This document shows positions 15,450-23,802 of a DNA stretch of 38,551 nucleotides, piece by piece. Numbering within the stretch: the stretch's first letter is position 1; the number at the start of each line of letters is the position of its first letter. The stretch is from Spirochaetota bacterium (GTDB lineage: Bacteria; Spirochaetota; Brachyspiria; Brachyspirales; JACRPF01). A program made the position numbers and the translations under genes. The notes under the pieces were generated by a model. The model ran no database searches and was not told the DNA's origin. It saw only the letters and a program-made list of their open reading frames with translations. The stretch lies in NCBI GenBank assembly GCA_038043445.1, contig JBBTBY010000123.1, positions 1 to 38,551 on the forward strand, read 5' to 3'.

Positions 15450-15477
15450 TTGATTCATTTCGCCCGTGCGATATAAT
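15450..15477 (+). promoter_or_regulatory. sigma-70 type promoter
   Basis: TTGATT at 15450-15455, 16-bp spacer, TATAAT at 15472-15477, ahead of the lipoprotein gene at 15508. A separate promoter suggests the lipoprotein is not only expressed with the preceding hydrolase. Confidence 0.65.
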
Positions 15478-15507
15478 GGCGCGTCATTGCCAACGTAAGG
15501 ATACGAT

Positions 15508-16899
15508 ATGTCCGATCCATGCCCCGCCCCGGTCCTTCGGGTATGTGCCTGTATTCTTCTAGCCGCTGCGCTCGCCCTGTCGACCGCCTGCAGCAAAGGG
15601 CCCGCGTCGGTATACGATTATCTCAATCGATTGCCGCTCAATGAGGGCGACAATATTACGACGCTCAAAGAGTATCGCTATTTCATGGACGCGCGGCGCG
15701 CGGCACGGGCGAACAACGGCCGAGAAGCGTTCAAGTTGTTCTATCGGCTGCTTGAGGATGTGCCCGATACCGATTATGAAGCGGAGGCGCTCTATTGGAT
15801 CGCGCGGGCGATACCGGGCATTATCGCCGGCGAGAACGCCTTTGTTACGAATTTTTTCTCGCGTGAATTCGCGCATACGAAGCGCAAAGAGTCGCGGGAG
15901 CTCTACACGTCGCGTGTGATGCGCCGCTTCGGGATCATTGCCGGTACGAACGGCGTATCATGGAACGGCAATCCCTGGCTTTCACTGGTGGCCAATGAGG
16001 CGCTCTTCCCCGCCAAGGATTTCGCCTGTATCACCGCGTTCACGAACGGGCGTTCTCTGTTCACGAACGGCATGACAAACGTGCGCCATTTCATGAGCAA
16101 TCTTACGCTGCTCCACACGCTCTCGAAGAAATTTCCCACCAGCATACTTCTTGAGCGACTCTACGCCGATGAATCGTTCCTCCCGGAGCCTGAGCGTCAT
16201 GACGGCGTGCTCAACCAGTACGAACGTTCGGCCTGTATGCGCATGCGCAGGGATGTCGAACGGACGATAGACGACATGCGTGCCGAGACGAATTACCATG
16301 CTGTCGTTACGGCCGTGACCGTGCGTCTGCGTGACCGCATGGGAAGCGAATCCGTGTATATCCCCTCCGACCGCACCATCATGCTGCTCAATGATTATGA
16401 TTTCGTCACGGTGCGCCGCATCGTGGAGAAGAAGCTCCACTATCTGCGTACGAACGAGGTCTGGGCGCTCATCGACGTCGATACGCCGTTCGGGACCGCA
16501 CGCGGATGGACGTACCTGAAATACATGATGCCGATATCGAACGTGATACGGAGCGACCGTGAGCAGGCCGATTTCCGCAAGGCGCTCGCATTGTACAATG
16601 ATCACGAGTGCATCGCCGCGGCTGAGGCGTTCTCGTCGTACCTGAAACGCTATCCGGAGGGATATCTCACTGACAAGGCCTGCTATCTCCTCTGGCAGGC
16701 GAATATGATGATCGGCTCGCTCGTGACGAGCAAGAACAACCCGTATTTCCGGTACGTACGGCGTTATCCGCTCTATTTCATTTACGATAAGAAGGGGGAC
16801 ATACTGCGCTCGTCCAATCTCCTTCACCACTTTCTCATGGGGACAATGACGAACAGCGAGTATCGTTTCAAGATAAACAACGACTACATCCTGGATTGA
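15508..16899 (+). CDS. lipoprotein with helical repeats and SH3-like domain
   Basis: The 463-residue product starts with a lipoprotein signal: hydrophobic CACILLAAALALSTAC with lipobox LSTAC and Cys28. The N-terminal mature part (about 50-130) looks like TPR-type helices, with REAFKLFYRLLEDVPDTDYE and EALYWIARAIPG. The part from about 270 to 345 looks like a bacterial SH3 domain, with VTVRLRDRMGSESVYIPS and TPFGTARGWTYLKY. A last TPR-like unit follows, with AAEAFSSYLKRYPEGYLTDK. Such proteins often act as envelope scaffolds; I cannot name a partner. ATG 15508 follows AAGGATACG. The gene has its own promoter and no obvious functional tie to the hydrolases. Confidence 0.65.
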   Translation: MSDPCPAPVLRVCACILLAAALALSTACSKGPASVYDYLNRLPLNEGDNITTLKEYRYFMDARRAARANNGREAFKLFYRLLEDVPDTDYEAEALYWIARAIPGIIAGENAFVTNFFSREFAHTKRKESRELYTSRVMRRFGIIAGTNGVSWNGNPWLSLVANEALFPAKDFACITAFTNGRSLFTNGMTNVRHFMSNLTLLHTLSKKFPTSILLERLYADESFLPEPERHDGVLNQYERSACMRMRRDVERTIDDMRAETNYHAVVTAVTVRLRDRMGSESVYIPSDRTIMLLNDYDFVTVRRIVEKKLHYLRTNEVWALIDVDTPFGTARGWTYLKYMMPISNVIRSDREQADFRKALALYNDHECIAAAEAFSSYLKRYPEGYLTDKACYLLWQANMMIGSLVTSKNNPYFRYVRRYPLYFIYDKKGDILRSSNLLHHFLMGTMTNSEYRFKINNDYILD

Positions 16900-16918
16900 C
16901 GGTGAAAAGGCCGTTAAT

Positions 16919-16946
16919 TTGACAAATACCCCGTAAATGATATTAT
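16919..16946 (+). promoter_or_regulatory. sigma-70 type promoter ahead of the DUF1501 cluster
   Basis: TTGACA at 16919-16924, 16-bp spacer, TATTAT at 16941-16946 (TATATA three bases later is an alternative). A strong ribosome site AAGGAG at 16954-16959 follows immediately. It drives the cluster 17138-23782. Confidence 0.6.
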
Positions 16947-16967
16947 ATAAGGTAAGGAGTTCGCGCT

Positions 16968-17141
16968 GTGGGAAAAGCGAATTGCTGCATCAATGGAGCG
17001 ACATCGCCGCCGTTTTCAAGTATATTATCTCAGTGCGGTCATGTCCTTGCATGTAAAGGTTTTCATTCCCTTGCCTGTTCTCGTGCGGGAACTATTTCGG
17101 AGCATCTCAGTCTAACATCTAAAAAGAAGAAAACATCATGA
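16968..17141 (+). CDS. possible small ORF, coupled to the next gene
   Basis: GTG at 16968 lies 8 bases after AAGGAG and opens 57 codons ending in TGA at 17139-17141, which overlaps the ATG of the next gene (ATGA). The predicted product starts MGKANCCINGATSPPFSSIL and ends in a basic SKKKKTS tail; it has five cysteines. Promoter, ribosome site, spacing and coupling all argue for translation. Against it, codon third positions are not GC-rich as in neighbouring genes, and I recognise no family. The alternative is an untranslated leader of about 190 bases. Confidence 0.35.
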   Translation: MGKANCCINGATSPPFSSILSQCGHVLACKGFHSLACSRAGTISEHLSLTSKKKKTS

Positions 17142-18316
17142 TGAAGCACGTTCGAGTATCGCCTGCTGCCTGCTATTCGGTGTTCACCACGAGCGCCGGC
17201 GCCGATGAATATCATATCGTCATCGGTCCGGAACCGGACTCGTTCGCGAAGGCGCTCACCGATGCGGTCGCCATCTACACCGATCTCATCAAGAGCATAG
17301 GTCTTTCGATGGATACGCAGGTGTTCACGAGGATACACACGGGCGATCTTTCCAATCAATTCGACTCGCTCCACCATTCGAAGCTCTACGACATCGCCGT
17401 CGACGGCGGGTATTCGTTCGTCGAGCAATCGCCGCTCAACGACCGACAGCTCACGTTCTTCGCCTACCACGTGAAGAACGCGAAGAAACCGCTCATGAAG
17501 ACCTCGGTACGCGACAGCGGCAGGCGTCCGAGCAATCATGTATCGATAGCCGGCGAGCACTACACGCTTTTCTACGCGGCGAATTATCAGCGCCCAGCGC
17601 CGTTCACCTCCTACGATCAGACGAAGATGATATTCGAGGATTACGATTCCTTCCTCCACGAGCACGGGCAGACGCTTCTTGATAATGTGATACGTACGTG
17701 GATGTTCGTCCGCGATATCGGCAATCATTATCGCGGCATGGTGGATGCGCGGCGCGAGTATTTCAACGAACACGGTCTCACGAAATATTCGCGGTATCTT
17801 GCGAGCACCGGCATTGAGGGTAGAAGCCGCGAAAGCTGGGTGCTTGTCGATATGGACGCGCTGTCCTATGCCGGGATACGCGAAGAGCAGATCGTACGCA
17901 TGGAGGCGCCGGAGAACATGTGTCCGACGCATGACTATAATGTCACCTTCGAACGCGGCGTGAAGGTGACGTTCGGCGACCGCGAACAGATGTTCATCTC
18001 CGGAACGGCGAGCATCGACAATAAGGGGGAGATACTGTTCCCCGCTGATGCACGCAAGCAGACGGAGCGTGCCGTGGAGAATATCCGCGCATTGCTCAAG
18101 CCCAACGGCTCTGACCTCGCGGACCTTGCCTACGCGATCGTGTATCTGCGCTGCCCTGCGGATGCGCGTGCCGTGCTTGGCGTGCTTGATGAGTTGTTCC
18201 CGAAGGACCTGCCGGTGGTCCGTGTCCATGCCCCGGTATGCCGCCCCGGATGGCTCGTTGAGATAGAGGGCGTTGCGATCCGCGACGCGAAGCATTCCGT
18301 GCCGGATTTCCTCTAG
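17138..18316 (+). CDS. chorismatase (FkbO/Hyg5)-like protein with RidA-type C-terminus
   Basis: The product has 392 residues and no signal peptide. The C-terminal part (about 265-385) has the RidA/YjgF/chorismatase fold: QMFISGTASIDNKGEILFP, TERAVENIRALLKPNGSDLA and LAYAIVYLRCPADARAVLGV. The central segment with IRTWMFVRDIGNHYRGMVDA, then REYFNEHGLTKYSRYLASTG, IEGR parallels FkbO/Hyg5 chorismatases, where TWxxxxxI and the STGIxG motif line the active site. Those enzymes hydrolyse chorismate to a dihydroxy or hydroxybenzoate product, but many homologues in PVC genomes sit beside DUF1549/DUF1501 genes and have no known substrate. Whether this one retains chorismatase activity cannot be told by eye. 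It starts 0-4 bases from the small ORF stop and ends 9 bases before the DUF1549 gene, so it belongs to that cluster. Confidence 0.65.
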   Translation: MMKHVRVSPAACYSVFTTSAGADEYHIVIGPEPDSFAKALTDAVAIYTDLIKSIGLSMDTQVFTRIHTGDLSNQFDSLHHSKLYDIAVDGGYSFVEQSPLNDRQLTFFAYHVKNAKKPLMKTSVRDSGRRPSNHVSIAGEHYTLFYAANYQRPAPFTSYDQTKMIFEDYDSFLHEHGQTLLDNVIRTWMFVRDIGNHYRGMVDARREYFNEHGLTKYSRYLASTGIEGRSRESWVLVDMDALSYAGIREEQIVRMEAPENMCPTHDYNVTFERGVKVTFGDREQMFISGTASIDNKGEILFPADARKQTERAVENIRALLKPNGSDLADLAYAIVYLRCPADARAVLGVLDELFPKDLPVVRVHAPVCRPGWLVEIEGVAIRDAKHSVPDFL

Positions 18317-18325
18317 GAGGAAAAA

Positions 18326-19933
18326 GTGAAGAACGCTGTTCTCATCATCCTTTCCCTGATCGCGATATCGACGGCGCTCATGCCGCAGGGGAAGAAGACG
18401 GCGAGGAAGACCGAAACGGCGGCACGGTATACGCCGAAGATCTATAAGGACTTTGCCATAAAGAACCGCATTGACGAGCTCGTGCTTGCGAAGCTTGAAG
18501 AGAAGCGGATAAAGCCGGCGGAAGCGGTGAACGATGAAACGTTCCTCCGCCGCGTGTACCTCGATATTACGGGGACGATACCGCAGAGCACGGATGTGAG
18601 GAAATTCCTCGACTCCACGGATCAGCATCGCCGGGAAAAGGTCGTTGATGCATTGCTCGCAAGCGAAGAACACATCGATTATCTTACGATGAAATGGCTC
18701 GATCTTCTGCGGGTACGCTCGGAATTCCCCATCAATCTCTGGCCCAATGCCGTACAGGCGTATCATCGCTGGATACGCGAAGCGGTGGTGAGCAATATGG
18801 CATATGACCGTTTCGCGCGCGAACTCATAACCGCGAGCGGCGTGAATTTCCGCGACCCGCCGGTGAATTTCTACCGTGCCATCCCGCGTAAGGAACCGCT
18901 CGTCATCGCACAGGCGGTGGCGCTCACGTTCCTTGGTGCGCGAACGGACAAGTGGCCGAAGGATGAAGCCCTCGGTTTCGCGGCGTTCTTTTCCAAGCTC
19001 GCCTATAAGTCGACCATGGAATGGAAGGAAGAGATCATATATTACGATCCTGACAAAAAACCGCTCATGGGAACGAACGGTGTCCCCGTACAGCCGCTGC
19101 TCCCCGACGGAACGAAGATTGCCTATGACATGGCGCTCGATCCGCGCATGCAGTTCGCGGATTGGCTCATCACCCCGGAAAACCCCTGGTTTGCCAAGGC
19201 CATCGTCAACCGCGTATGGTATTGGTATCTGGGGCGCGGCATCATACACGAGCCCGATGATATCAGGGATGACAATCCGCCGGCGAATGCAGAACTCCTT
19301 GCCTGGCTGGAGAAGGATTTTATCGCGCATAAGTACGATATGAAATATCTCATACGGCAGATCCTGAACTCGGGAACGTATCAGCTTGCTTCGAAACCCG
19401 CGGAGAACACGCCGACCAATGACATCTATTTTTCCCGCTATTACATCCGCCGGATCGATGCGGAGGTGATCATCGATGCGCTCTGCAGGATAACCGGTAC
19501 GACGGAATCGTATTCGAGCCCGGTGCCGGAGCCGTTCACCTACATCCCTGAGGATCAGACATCGGTACGGCTTAATGACGGCAGTATTACGAGCTCCTTC
19601 CTCGAAATGTTCGGCCGCCCGTCGCGCGATTCCGGCGCGGAGATGGAGCGCAATAACAGGCCGTCCGCCGCGCAGGAGCTGCATCTGTTGAACTCAAGCC
19701 ATGTACAGGATAAGCTTCGCCGCAGCACAACGCTTCGCCGTGTGCTCACCCAGGCGCGAACGCCGGAGAAGCAGGTCGAAGAGCTCTATCTTTCCATACT
19801 TTCCCGTTTCCCGACGGCGGAGGAAAAGGAGATAGCGCTCGAACATATGAAAGCAAATGCACGGAATAATGACGGCATCGGCGATATCGCATGGGCGTTG
19901 GTGAACGCAAGTGAGTTCATTCTCAAGCATTAG
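18326..19933 (+). CDS. DUF1549/DUF1553 protein lacking the CxxCH segment
   Basis: GTG start with AGGAGG just upstream; 535 residues. The N-terminus is a signal peptide (VKNAVLIILSLIAISTALM). DUF1549 covers about 45-225 (FLRRVYLDITGTIPQSTDVR, then REKVVDALLASEEHIDYLTM). DUF1553 covers about 270-530 (RMQFADWLITPENPWFAKAI, NRVWYWYLGRGIIHEPDD and the later QELHLLNSSHV). In typical family members the stretch after FLG carries CAxCHNHPF. Here residues 196-222 read AQAVALTFLGARTDKWPKD and then EALGFAAFF, with the CxxCH segment cleanly absent. Planctomycete homologues often also carry a cytochrome c domain (PSCyt1), absent here too. These proteins pair with DUF1501 proteins; their role is unknown, with a link to polysaccharide or sulfated sugar use often assumed. 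Confidence 0.85.
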   Translation: MKNAVLIILSLIAISTALMPQGKKTARKTETAARYTPKIYKDFAIKNRIDELVLAKLEEKRIKPAEAVNDETFLRRVYLDITGTIPQSTDVRKFLDSTDQHRREKVVDALLASEEHIDYLTMKWLDLLRVRSEFPINLWPNAVQAYHRWIREAVVSNMAYDRFARELITASGVNFRDPPVNFYRAIPRKEPLVIAQAVALTFLGARTDKWPKDEALGFAAFFSKLAYKSTMEWKEEIIYYDPDKKPLMGTNGVPVQPLLPDGTKIAYDMALDPRMQFADWLITPENPWFAKAIVNRVWYWYLGRGIIHEPDDIRDDNPPANAELLAWLEKDFIAHKYDMKYLIRQILNSGTYQLASKPAENTPTNDIYFSRYYIRRIDAEVIIDALCRITGTTESYSSPVPEPFTYIPEDQTSVRLNDGSITSSFLEMFGRPSRDSGAEMERNNRPSAAQELHLLNSSHVQDKLRRSTTLRRVLTQARTPEKQVEELYLSILSRFPTAEEKEIALEHMKANARNNDGIGDIAWALVNASEFILKH

Positions 19934-19956
19934 GCCGTAACGGCCGGGAGGCGTGT

Positions 19957-21300
19957 ATGAAGACACTGCAGAAGTACAAAGAGTACGGTAATGTCACCCG
20001 CAGACAGATGCTTCGTATGATGGGGGCGGGAGCATTGGGTGCTGTCGGCGCATCGCTTACCGGAGGAAAGCTTTTCGGTCAGCAGCCGAAGGCGAAGGCG
20101 AAATCGGTCATACAGATATGGATGTGGGGAGGACCGGCGCATGTCGATACGTTCGATCCGAAACCGGACGCCGGATACGATATATGCGGGCCTTTCAACA
20201 AGGCTATTCCGACGAATGTTCCGGGGATACAGTTCGGTGAATTCATACCCAAACTCGCACAGCGTGCCGATAAGCTGGCGGTCATTCGGAGCCTCACGCA
20301 TAAGAACAACGGACATGAAACCGCGTCGTACATGGTGCAGACCGGGCGTATGCCGGGCGGTTCGCTGGTATTCCCCTGTACGGGTGCGGTGACCGCGCTG
20401 AAGAAGGGTTACGATGCCGGCTACAAAGGGCTCATACCGCCGTATATTGTATTGACGCGGCTGCAGGGGCGTTTTTCCGAGGCCGGCTTCCTCGGGCAGC
20501 GGTATAAGCCGTTCGCCACCGGCGGAAATCCGAATGATGCGCGCTTTACCGTTGAGGGTGTCGTGTCGCGCGATCTGACAACGGAGCGGCAGCAGAGCCG
20601 CCGGGAACTTCTCGGCAAGCTCGATACGTTCGGAAAGAATCTCGCAGGTCTTCCCGAGATAACGCATGTCAACAACTGCGAGAACGAGGCGTGGGAGCTT
20701 ATCCTCGGTTCGGCCGGGAAGGTATTCGATCTCAATCAGGAGTCCAAAGATCTTCGCGATAAGTACGGCATGAACACGTTCGGTCAATCCTGTCTTGCGG
20801 CGCGGCGGCTTGTCGAGATCGGCGTGCCGTATATCACCATCAATTATGAGGGATGGGACACGCATAAGCAGCATTTTCAGATAATGCGGACGAAGCTTCC
20901 GCAGATGGATAATGCCATGTCGGCGCTCCTCGATGACCTTTCGCAGCGCGGTCTTCTTGACAGCACGATAGTGTGGTGGGGCGGCGAATTCGGCCGCACA
21001 CCGCGTGTGCAGTGGGAAGCCCCCTGGAACGGCGGGCGCAATCACTTCGGCAATGTGTTCTCATCCGTGGTCGCCGGCGGCGGGTTCAAGGGCGGGCAGG
21101 TGATCGGTTCCACGGACGCGACCGGCGAGGAAGTGCGCGATCGCCCGGTATATCCGTGGGATTTCATCGGTACGATGTATTCGCAGCTCGGCATTGACCC
21201 GGAGGGGACGATGATGCACCCCTCAGGATACGATGTCCGCATCACGCCGGGTCCCGAGGAAAAACTCCCTTCCGGCGGCAGGTTGACGGAGATCGTCTGA
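19957..21300 (+). CDS. Tat-exported DUF1501 protein
   Basis: The product has 447 residues. It has a twin-arginine signal: TRRQMLRMMGAGALGAVGAS at residues 14-33. The mature part starts the DUF1501 domain with SVIQIWMWGGPAHVDTFDPK and continues with AVIRSLTHKNNGHETASYMV, GVPYITINYEGWDTHKQHF, DSTIVWWGGEFGRTPRVQW and GGRNHFGNVFSSVVAGGGF. The Asp, Thr and His residues in these motifs match the alkaline-phosphatase/sulfatase-like fold predicted for DUF1501. Enzyme activity has not been established for the family as far as I know. The gene lies 23 bases after the DUF1549 gene. Tat export implies that it folds with its cofactor in the cytoplasm. Confidence 0.9.
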   Translation: MKTLQKYKEYGNVTRRQMLRMMGAGALGAVGASLTGGKLFGQQPKAKAKSVIQIWMWGGPAHVDTFDPKPDAGYDICGPFNKAIPTNVPGIQFGEFIPKLAQRADKLAVIRSLTHKNNGHETASYMVQTGRMPGGSLVFPCTGAVTALKKGYDAGYKGLIPPYIVLTRLQGRFSEAGFLGQRYKPFATGGNPNDARFTVEGVVSRDLTTERQQSRRELLGKLDTFGKNLAGLPEITHVNNCENEAWELILGSAGKVFDLNQESKDLRDKYGMNTFGQSCLAARRLVEIGVPYITINYEGWDTHKQHFQIMRTKLPQMDNAMSALLDDLSQRGLLDSTIVWWGGEFGRTPRVQWEAPWNGGRNHFGNVFSSVVAGGGFKGGQVIGSTDATGEEVRDRPVYPWDFIGTMYSQLGIDPEGTMMHPSGYDVRITPGPEEKLPSGGRLTEIV

Positions 21301-21311
21301 CGGTATAGTAT
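21283..21311 (+). promoter_or_regulatory. possible internal promoter before the PPC gene
   Basis: TTGACG at 21283-21288 lies in the last codons of the DUF1501 gene; 17 bases later comes TAGTAT at 21306-21311 (or TATAGT at 21304). If used, the RNA would begin at or just after the ATG at 21317, favouring a later start codon. Confidence 0.35.
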
Positions 21312-21316
21312 AGCGC

Positions 21317-23782
21317 ATGATCATTCTTTCGATGAGTACACAGTACGTCAGGGCGTGTGCAGTGAAGTCGCTCGTCGTATGTATCATGGCGTTCGGTGCC
21401 GTGCTGACGCTCATGGCTCAGGACCGCCCGCATGTGGGTTTTGTGTATCCCGCGGGGGCCATGCAGGGAACGAACGTTACCGTCGTTATCGGCGGGCAAT
21501 TCCTCGAGAACATCACCAATGTGTATATCACCGGGCAGCATGTCAGCGGTGTGAAGGTCAACTTTACCCGCGACATCGATCCCTTCGCGCTCGGGCAGCT
21601 CTATAACAGCAAGAATGTGCTCGAGGGTACGCTTAATATATTCAGGACGATAACGACGAACCGCAGCGGCACGAACGTGAGCTACATCACCAATGTGACG
21701 ACGAACGATGCGTACAATATCCGTTCGGAAACGAAGACGAACATCATCGAGACGAACGGCATCATCGAGACGAATTTCACGGTAACGCTCATCAGCAATC
21801 TCATGGGCACCAATCAGCGCGCCCAGCTCATTCGCCAGCTCGAGCGTACCGAGCAGCTCATCTCGTACTCCATGCGTCCGCCTGACGATCGCGACATGAT
21901 GATGTACATGCGTGATATTCAGCGCAAGAAGCAGCCCAATGCACAGCTTACCGACCGTGTGCATGTATCGATAACCGTAGACCCCGAGGCGGTCGTCGGG
22001 AAACGGGAGATACGCCTTGCCACTGCGCGGGGGTTCTCGGAACCGATAGTTTTTTATATCGGGAATATCCCCGAGGTCTATGAGCGTGAGCCCAATCAAC
22101 TCGCACGGCCGAATTCGGTGGACTCGCTCCCCGCCGTGTTCAACGGACAGGTCATGCCCGGCGAGACCGACTGCTTCAAATTCAGTGCGCGCAAAGGACA
22201 GAACCTTGTGTTCGTCGTACAGGCGCGTTCGCTCATACCCTATCTTGCCGACGCCGTGCCCGGATGGTTCCAGTCCGTCATTACCCTCTATACCGCCGCC
22301 GGGAAAGAGGTCGCGTACGAGGACGATTATCTCGGCAGCCCCGACCCGGTGATGTCCTATACGGTGCCTGAGGACGGTGACTATGTCATCGAGATACGTG
22401 ATTCGATTTATCGCGGGAGGGAGGATTTCGTATTCCGCATCCTTGCCGGCGAGATGCCCTTCGCGGCAATGAGCTATCCCTTGGGCGGCCCCGCGTATGG
22501 AACGACGAAGGTGGAGCTCAAAGGGGTCAATATCGCCAATGCGGATTCGTTCATTGAACCGCGTATGTATGAGCCGGGCATTGTGACCGTACCCCCGCCG
22601 GAGGGCGGTGTCCCGATACCGACGCTGTTCTTCGCCGACAATATGCCGGAGGTGTTCGAGAAGGAAGGGAACAACAGCGCGGTCGTGGCGCAGCAGATAC
22701 GGCTCCCGTCCGTCATCAACGGGCGCATCGATCCCCCCGGCGACATCGACAGTTATGTTTTTACCGGCAGGGAAGGGGAGCGGATCATCGCCGAGGTGTA
22801 TGCGCGCAGGCTCAATTCGCCGCTCGATTCAGCTTTGCGGCTTGCGGACAGCAAAGGGGCGGTGCTCCAGACGAACGACGACTACGTCGATAAGACGATG
22901 GGCATGGTGACGCATCATGCCGATTCGTATATCAATTTCATATTGCCGAGGAACGGTGCCTATACGCTGACGCTCAGGGATGTGCAGGGGAAAGGCGGCG
23001 ATTTCCATGCCTATCGGCTGCGTGTAAGCCCGCCGCGCCCCGACTTCAAGCTGCGTGTGTCGCCCTCGGCGATAAGCATTCCCCGCGGCGGCATCATGCC
23101 GCTTTCGCTCTTCGTGCAGCGTATCGACGGGTTCACGAATGACATCGTCCTTTCCCTTGATGATGCGCCGAACGGATACACGCTTTCCGGGGGCACGCTC
23201 CGCGGCACGAGCGATACGCTGCCGGTGACCTTGAACGCGGCCTATGATGTGCCGACGAACACCATGCCGCTTAAGATAATCGGTACATCGGTGTATGACG
23301 GGCTGCCGGTCAAGCGCACGGCGCTTCCCTGCGAGGATATGATGCAGGCGTTCTTCTTTCGGCATCTCATCGTATCCGATGATTTCATCGTGCTTACGCT
23401 CCCGGACCGTGCCCGCACGCAGCTCTCGATAGATATCGGCAGCAACAATATCGCGGCGCAGATCTCAGCGAACAAGGAGACGATGCTGCCGATAAAATAT
23501 CCGCCGGTTGCCCGCGGTCAGCGCGTAGCGTACACACCTATCGAACTTGCGCTCGATAATCCGCCCAAGGGCTTCCTTACGATACGTACGACGCCCATAT
23601 CGCCGACGAACGATACCTATGTCGTGGTAAAGACGGATGCATCGGTCAAACCCGGCCAACGCGGCAATCTCATCTTCGTCGCGTACACGCCGTGGGAACG
23701 ACGCGGTACGAACGGCGTGCTTCTCTCGAGCGGCCGTACGTTCTACTGTAACCTTCCCGCGATCGCGTACGAGGTTCGCTGA
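21317..23782 (+). CDS. secreted protein with two PPC domains
   Basis: The product has up to 821 residues. The signal peptide reads VKSLVVCIMAFGAVLTLMAQ; a GTG at 21362 would start exactly there and may be the true start, since neither ATG 21317 nor ATG 21332 has a ribosome site. The opening RPHVGFVYPAGAMQGTNVTV is the P-x-G-x-x-x-G-T pattern typical of the large proteins found next to DUF1549/DUF1501 genes. Pre-peptidase C-terminal (PPC) domains lie at about 255-375 (ETDCFKFSARKGQNLVFVVQ) and 455-585 (DIDSYVFTGREGERIIAEVY), followed by Ig-like beta domains to the end. Residues 110-167 are an insertion with eight Thr-Asn pairs. Probably periplasmic or surface-exposed and working with the DUF1501 protein; biochemical role unknown. 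It ends 20 bases from the convergent hydrolase gene with no visible terminator between. Confidence 0.82.
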   Translation: MIILSMSTQYVRACAVKSLVVCIMAFGAVLTLMAQDRPHVGFVYPAGAMQGTNVTVVIGGQFLENITNVYITGQHVSGVKVNFTRDIDPFALGQLYNSKNVLEGTLNIFRTITTNRSGTNVSYITNVTTNDAYNIRSETKTNIIETNGIIETNFTVTLISNLMGTNQRAQLIRQLERTEQLISYSMRPPDDRDMMMYMRDIQRKKQPNAQLTDRVHVSITVDPEAVVGKREIRLATARGFSEPIVFYIGNIPEVYEREPNQLARPNSVDSLPAVFNGQVMPGETDCFKFSARKGQNLVFVVQARSLIPYLADAVPGWFQSVITLYTAAGKEVAYEDDYLGSPDPVMSYTVPEDGDYVIEIRDSIYRGREDFVFRILAGEMPFAAMSYPLGGPAYGTTKVELKGVNIANADSFIEPRMYEPGIVTVPPPEGGVPIPTLFFADNMPEVFEKEGNNSAVVAQQIRLPSVINGRIDPPGDIDSYVFTGREGERIIAEVYARRLNSPLDSALRLADSKGAVLQTNDDYVDKTMGMVTHHADSYINFILPRNGAYTLTLRDVQGKGGDFHAYRLRVSPPRPDFKLRVSPSAISIPRGGIMPLSLFVQRIDGFTNDIVLSLDDAPNGYTLSGGTLRGTSDTLPVTLNAAYDVPTNTMPLKIIGTSVYDGLPVKRTALPCEDMMQAFFFRHLIVSDDFIVLTLPDRARTQLSIDIGSNNIAAQISANKETMLPIKYPPVARGQRVAYTPIELALDNPPKGFLTIRTTPISPTNDTYVVVKTDASVKPGQRGNLIFVAYTPWERRGTNGVLLSSGRTFYCNLPAIAYEVR

Positions 23783-23802
23783 GCGCGCTGGCGGTTCGAA
23801 GC

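Noticed and set aside
17063-19684. 873-codon open frame on the minus strand
   Set aside because: It lies antisense to the chorismatase-like and DUF1549 genes, both with clear family motifs. Its translation is Arg/Ile/His-rich without recognisable motifs, as expected for the mirror frame of GC-biased codons.
19930-21045. 371-codon open frame on the minus strand
   Set aside because: Antisense to the DUF1501 gene, no family motifs, low-complexity R/H/L composition.
23783-23802. Bidirectional terminator between the convergent genes
   Set aside because: The 20-base gap has no stem with a T run on either strand; termination must happen elsewhere or by Rho.
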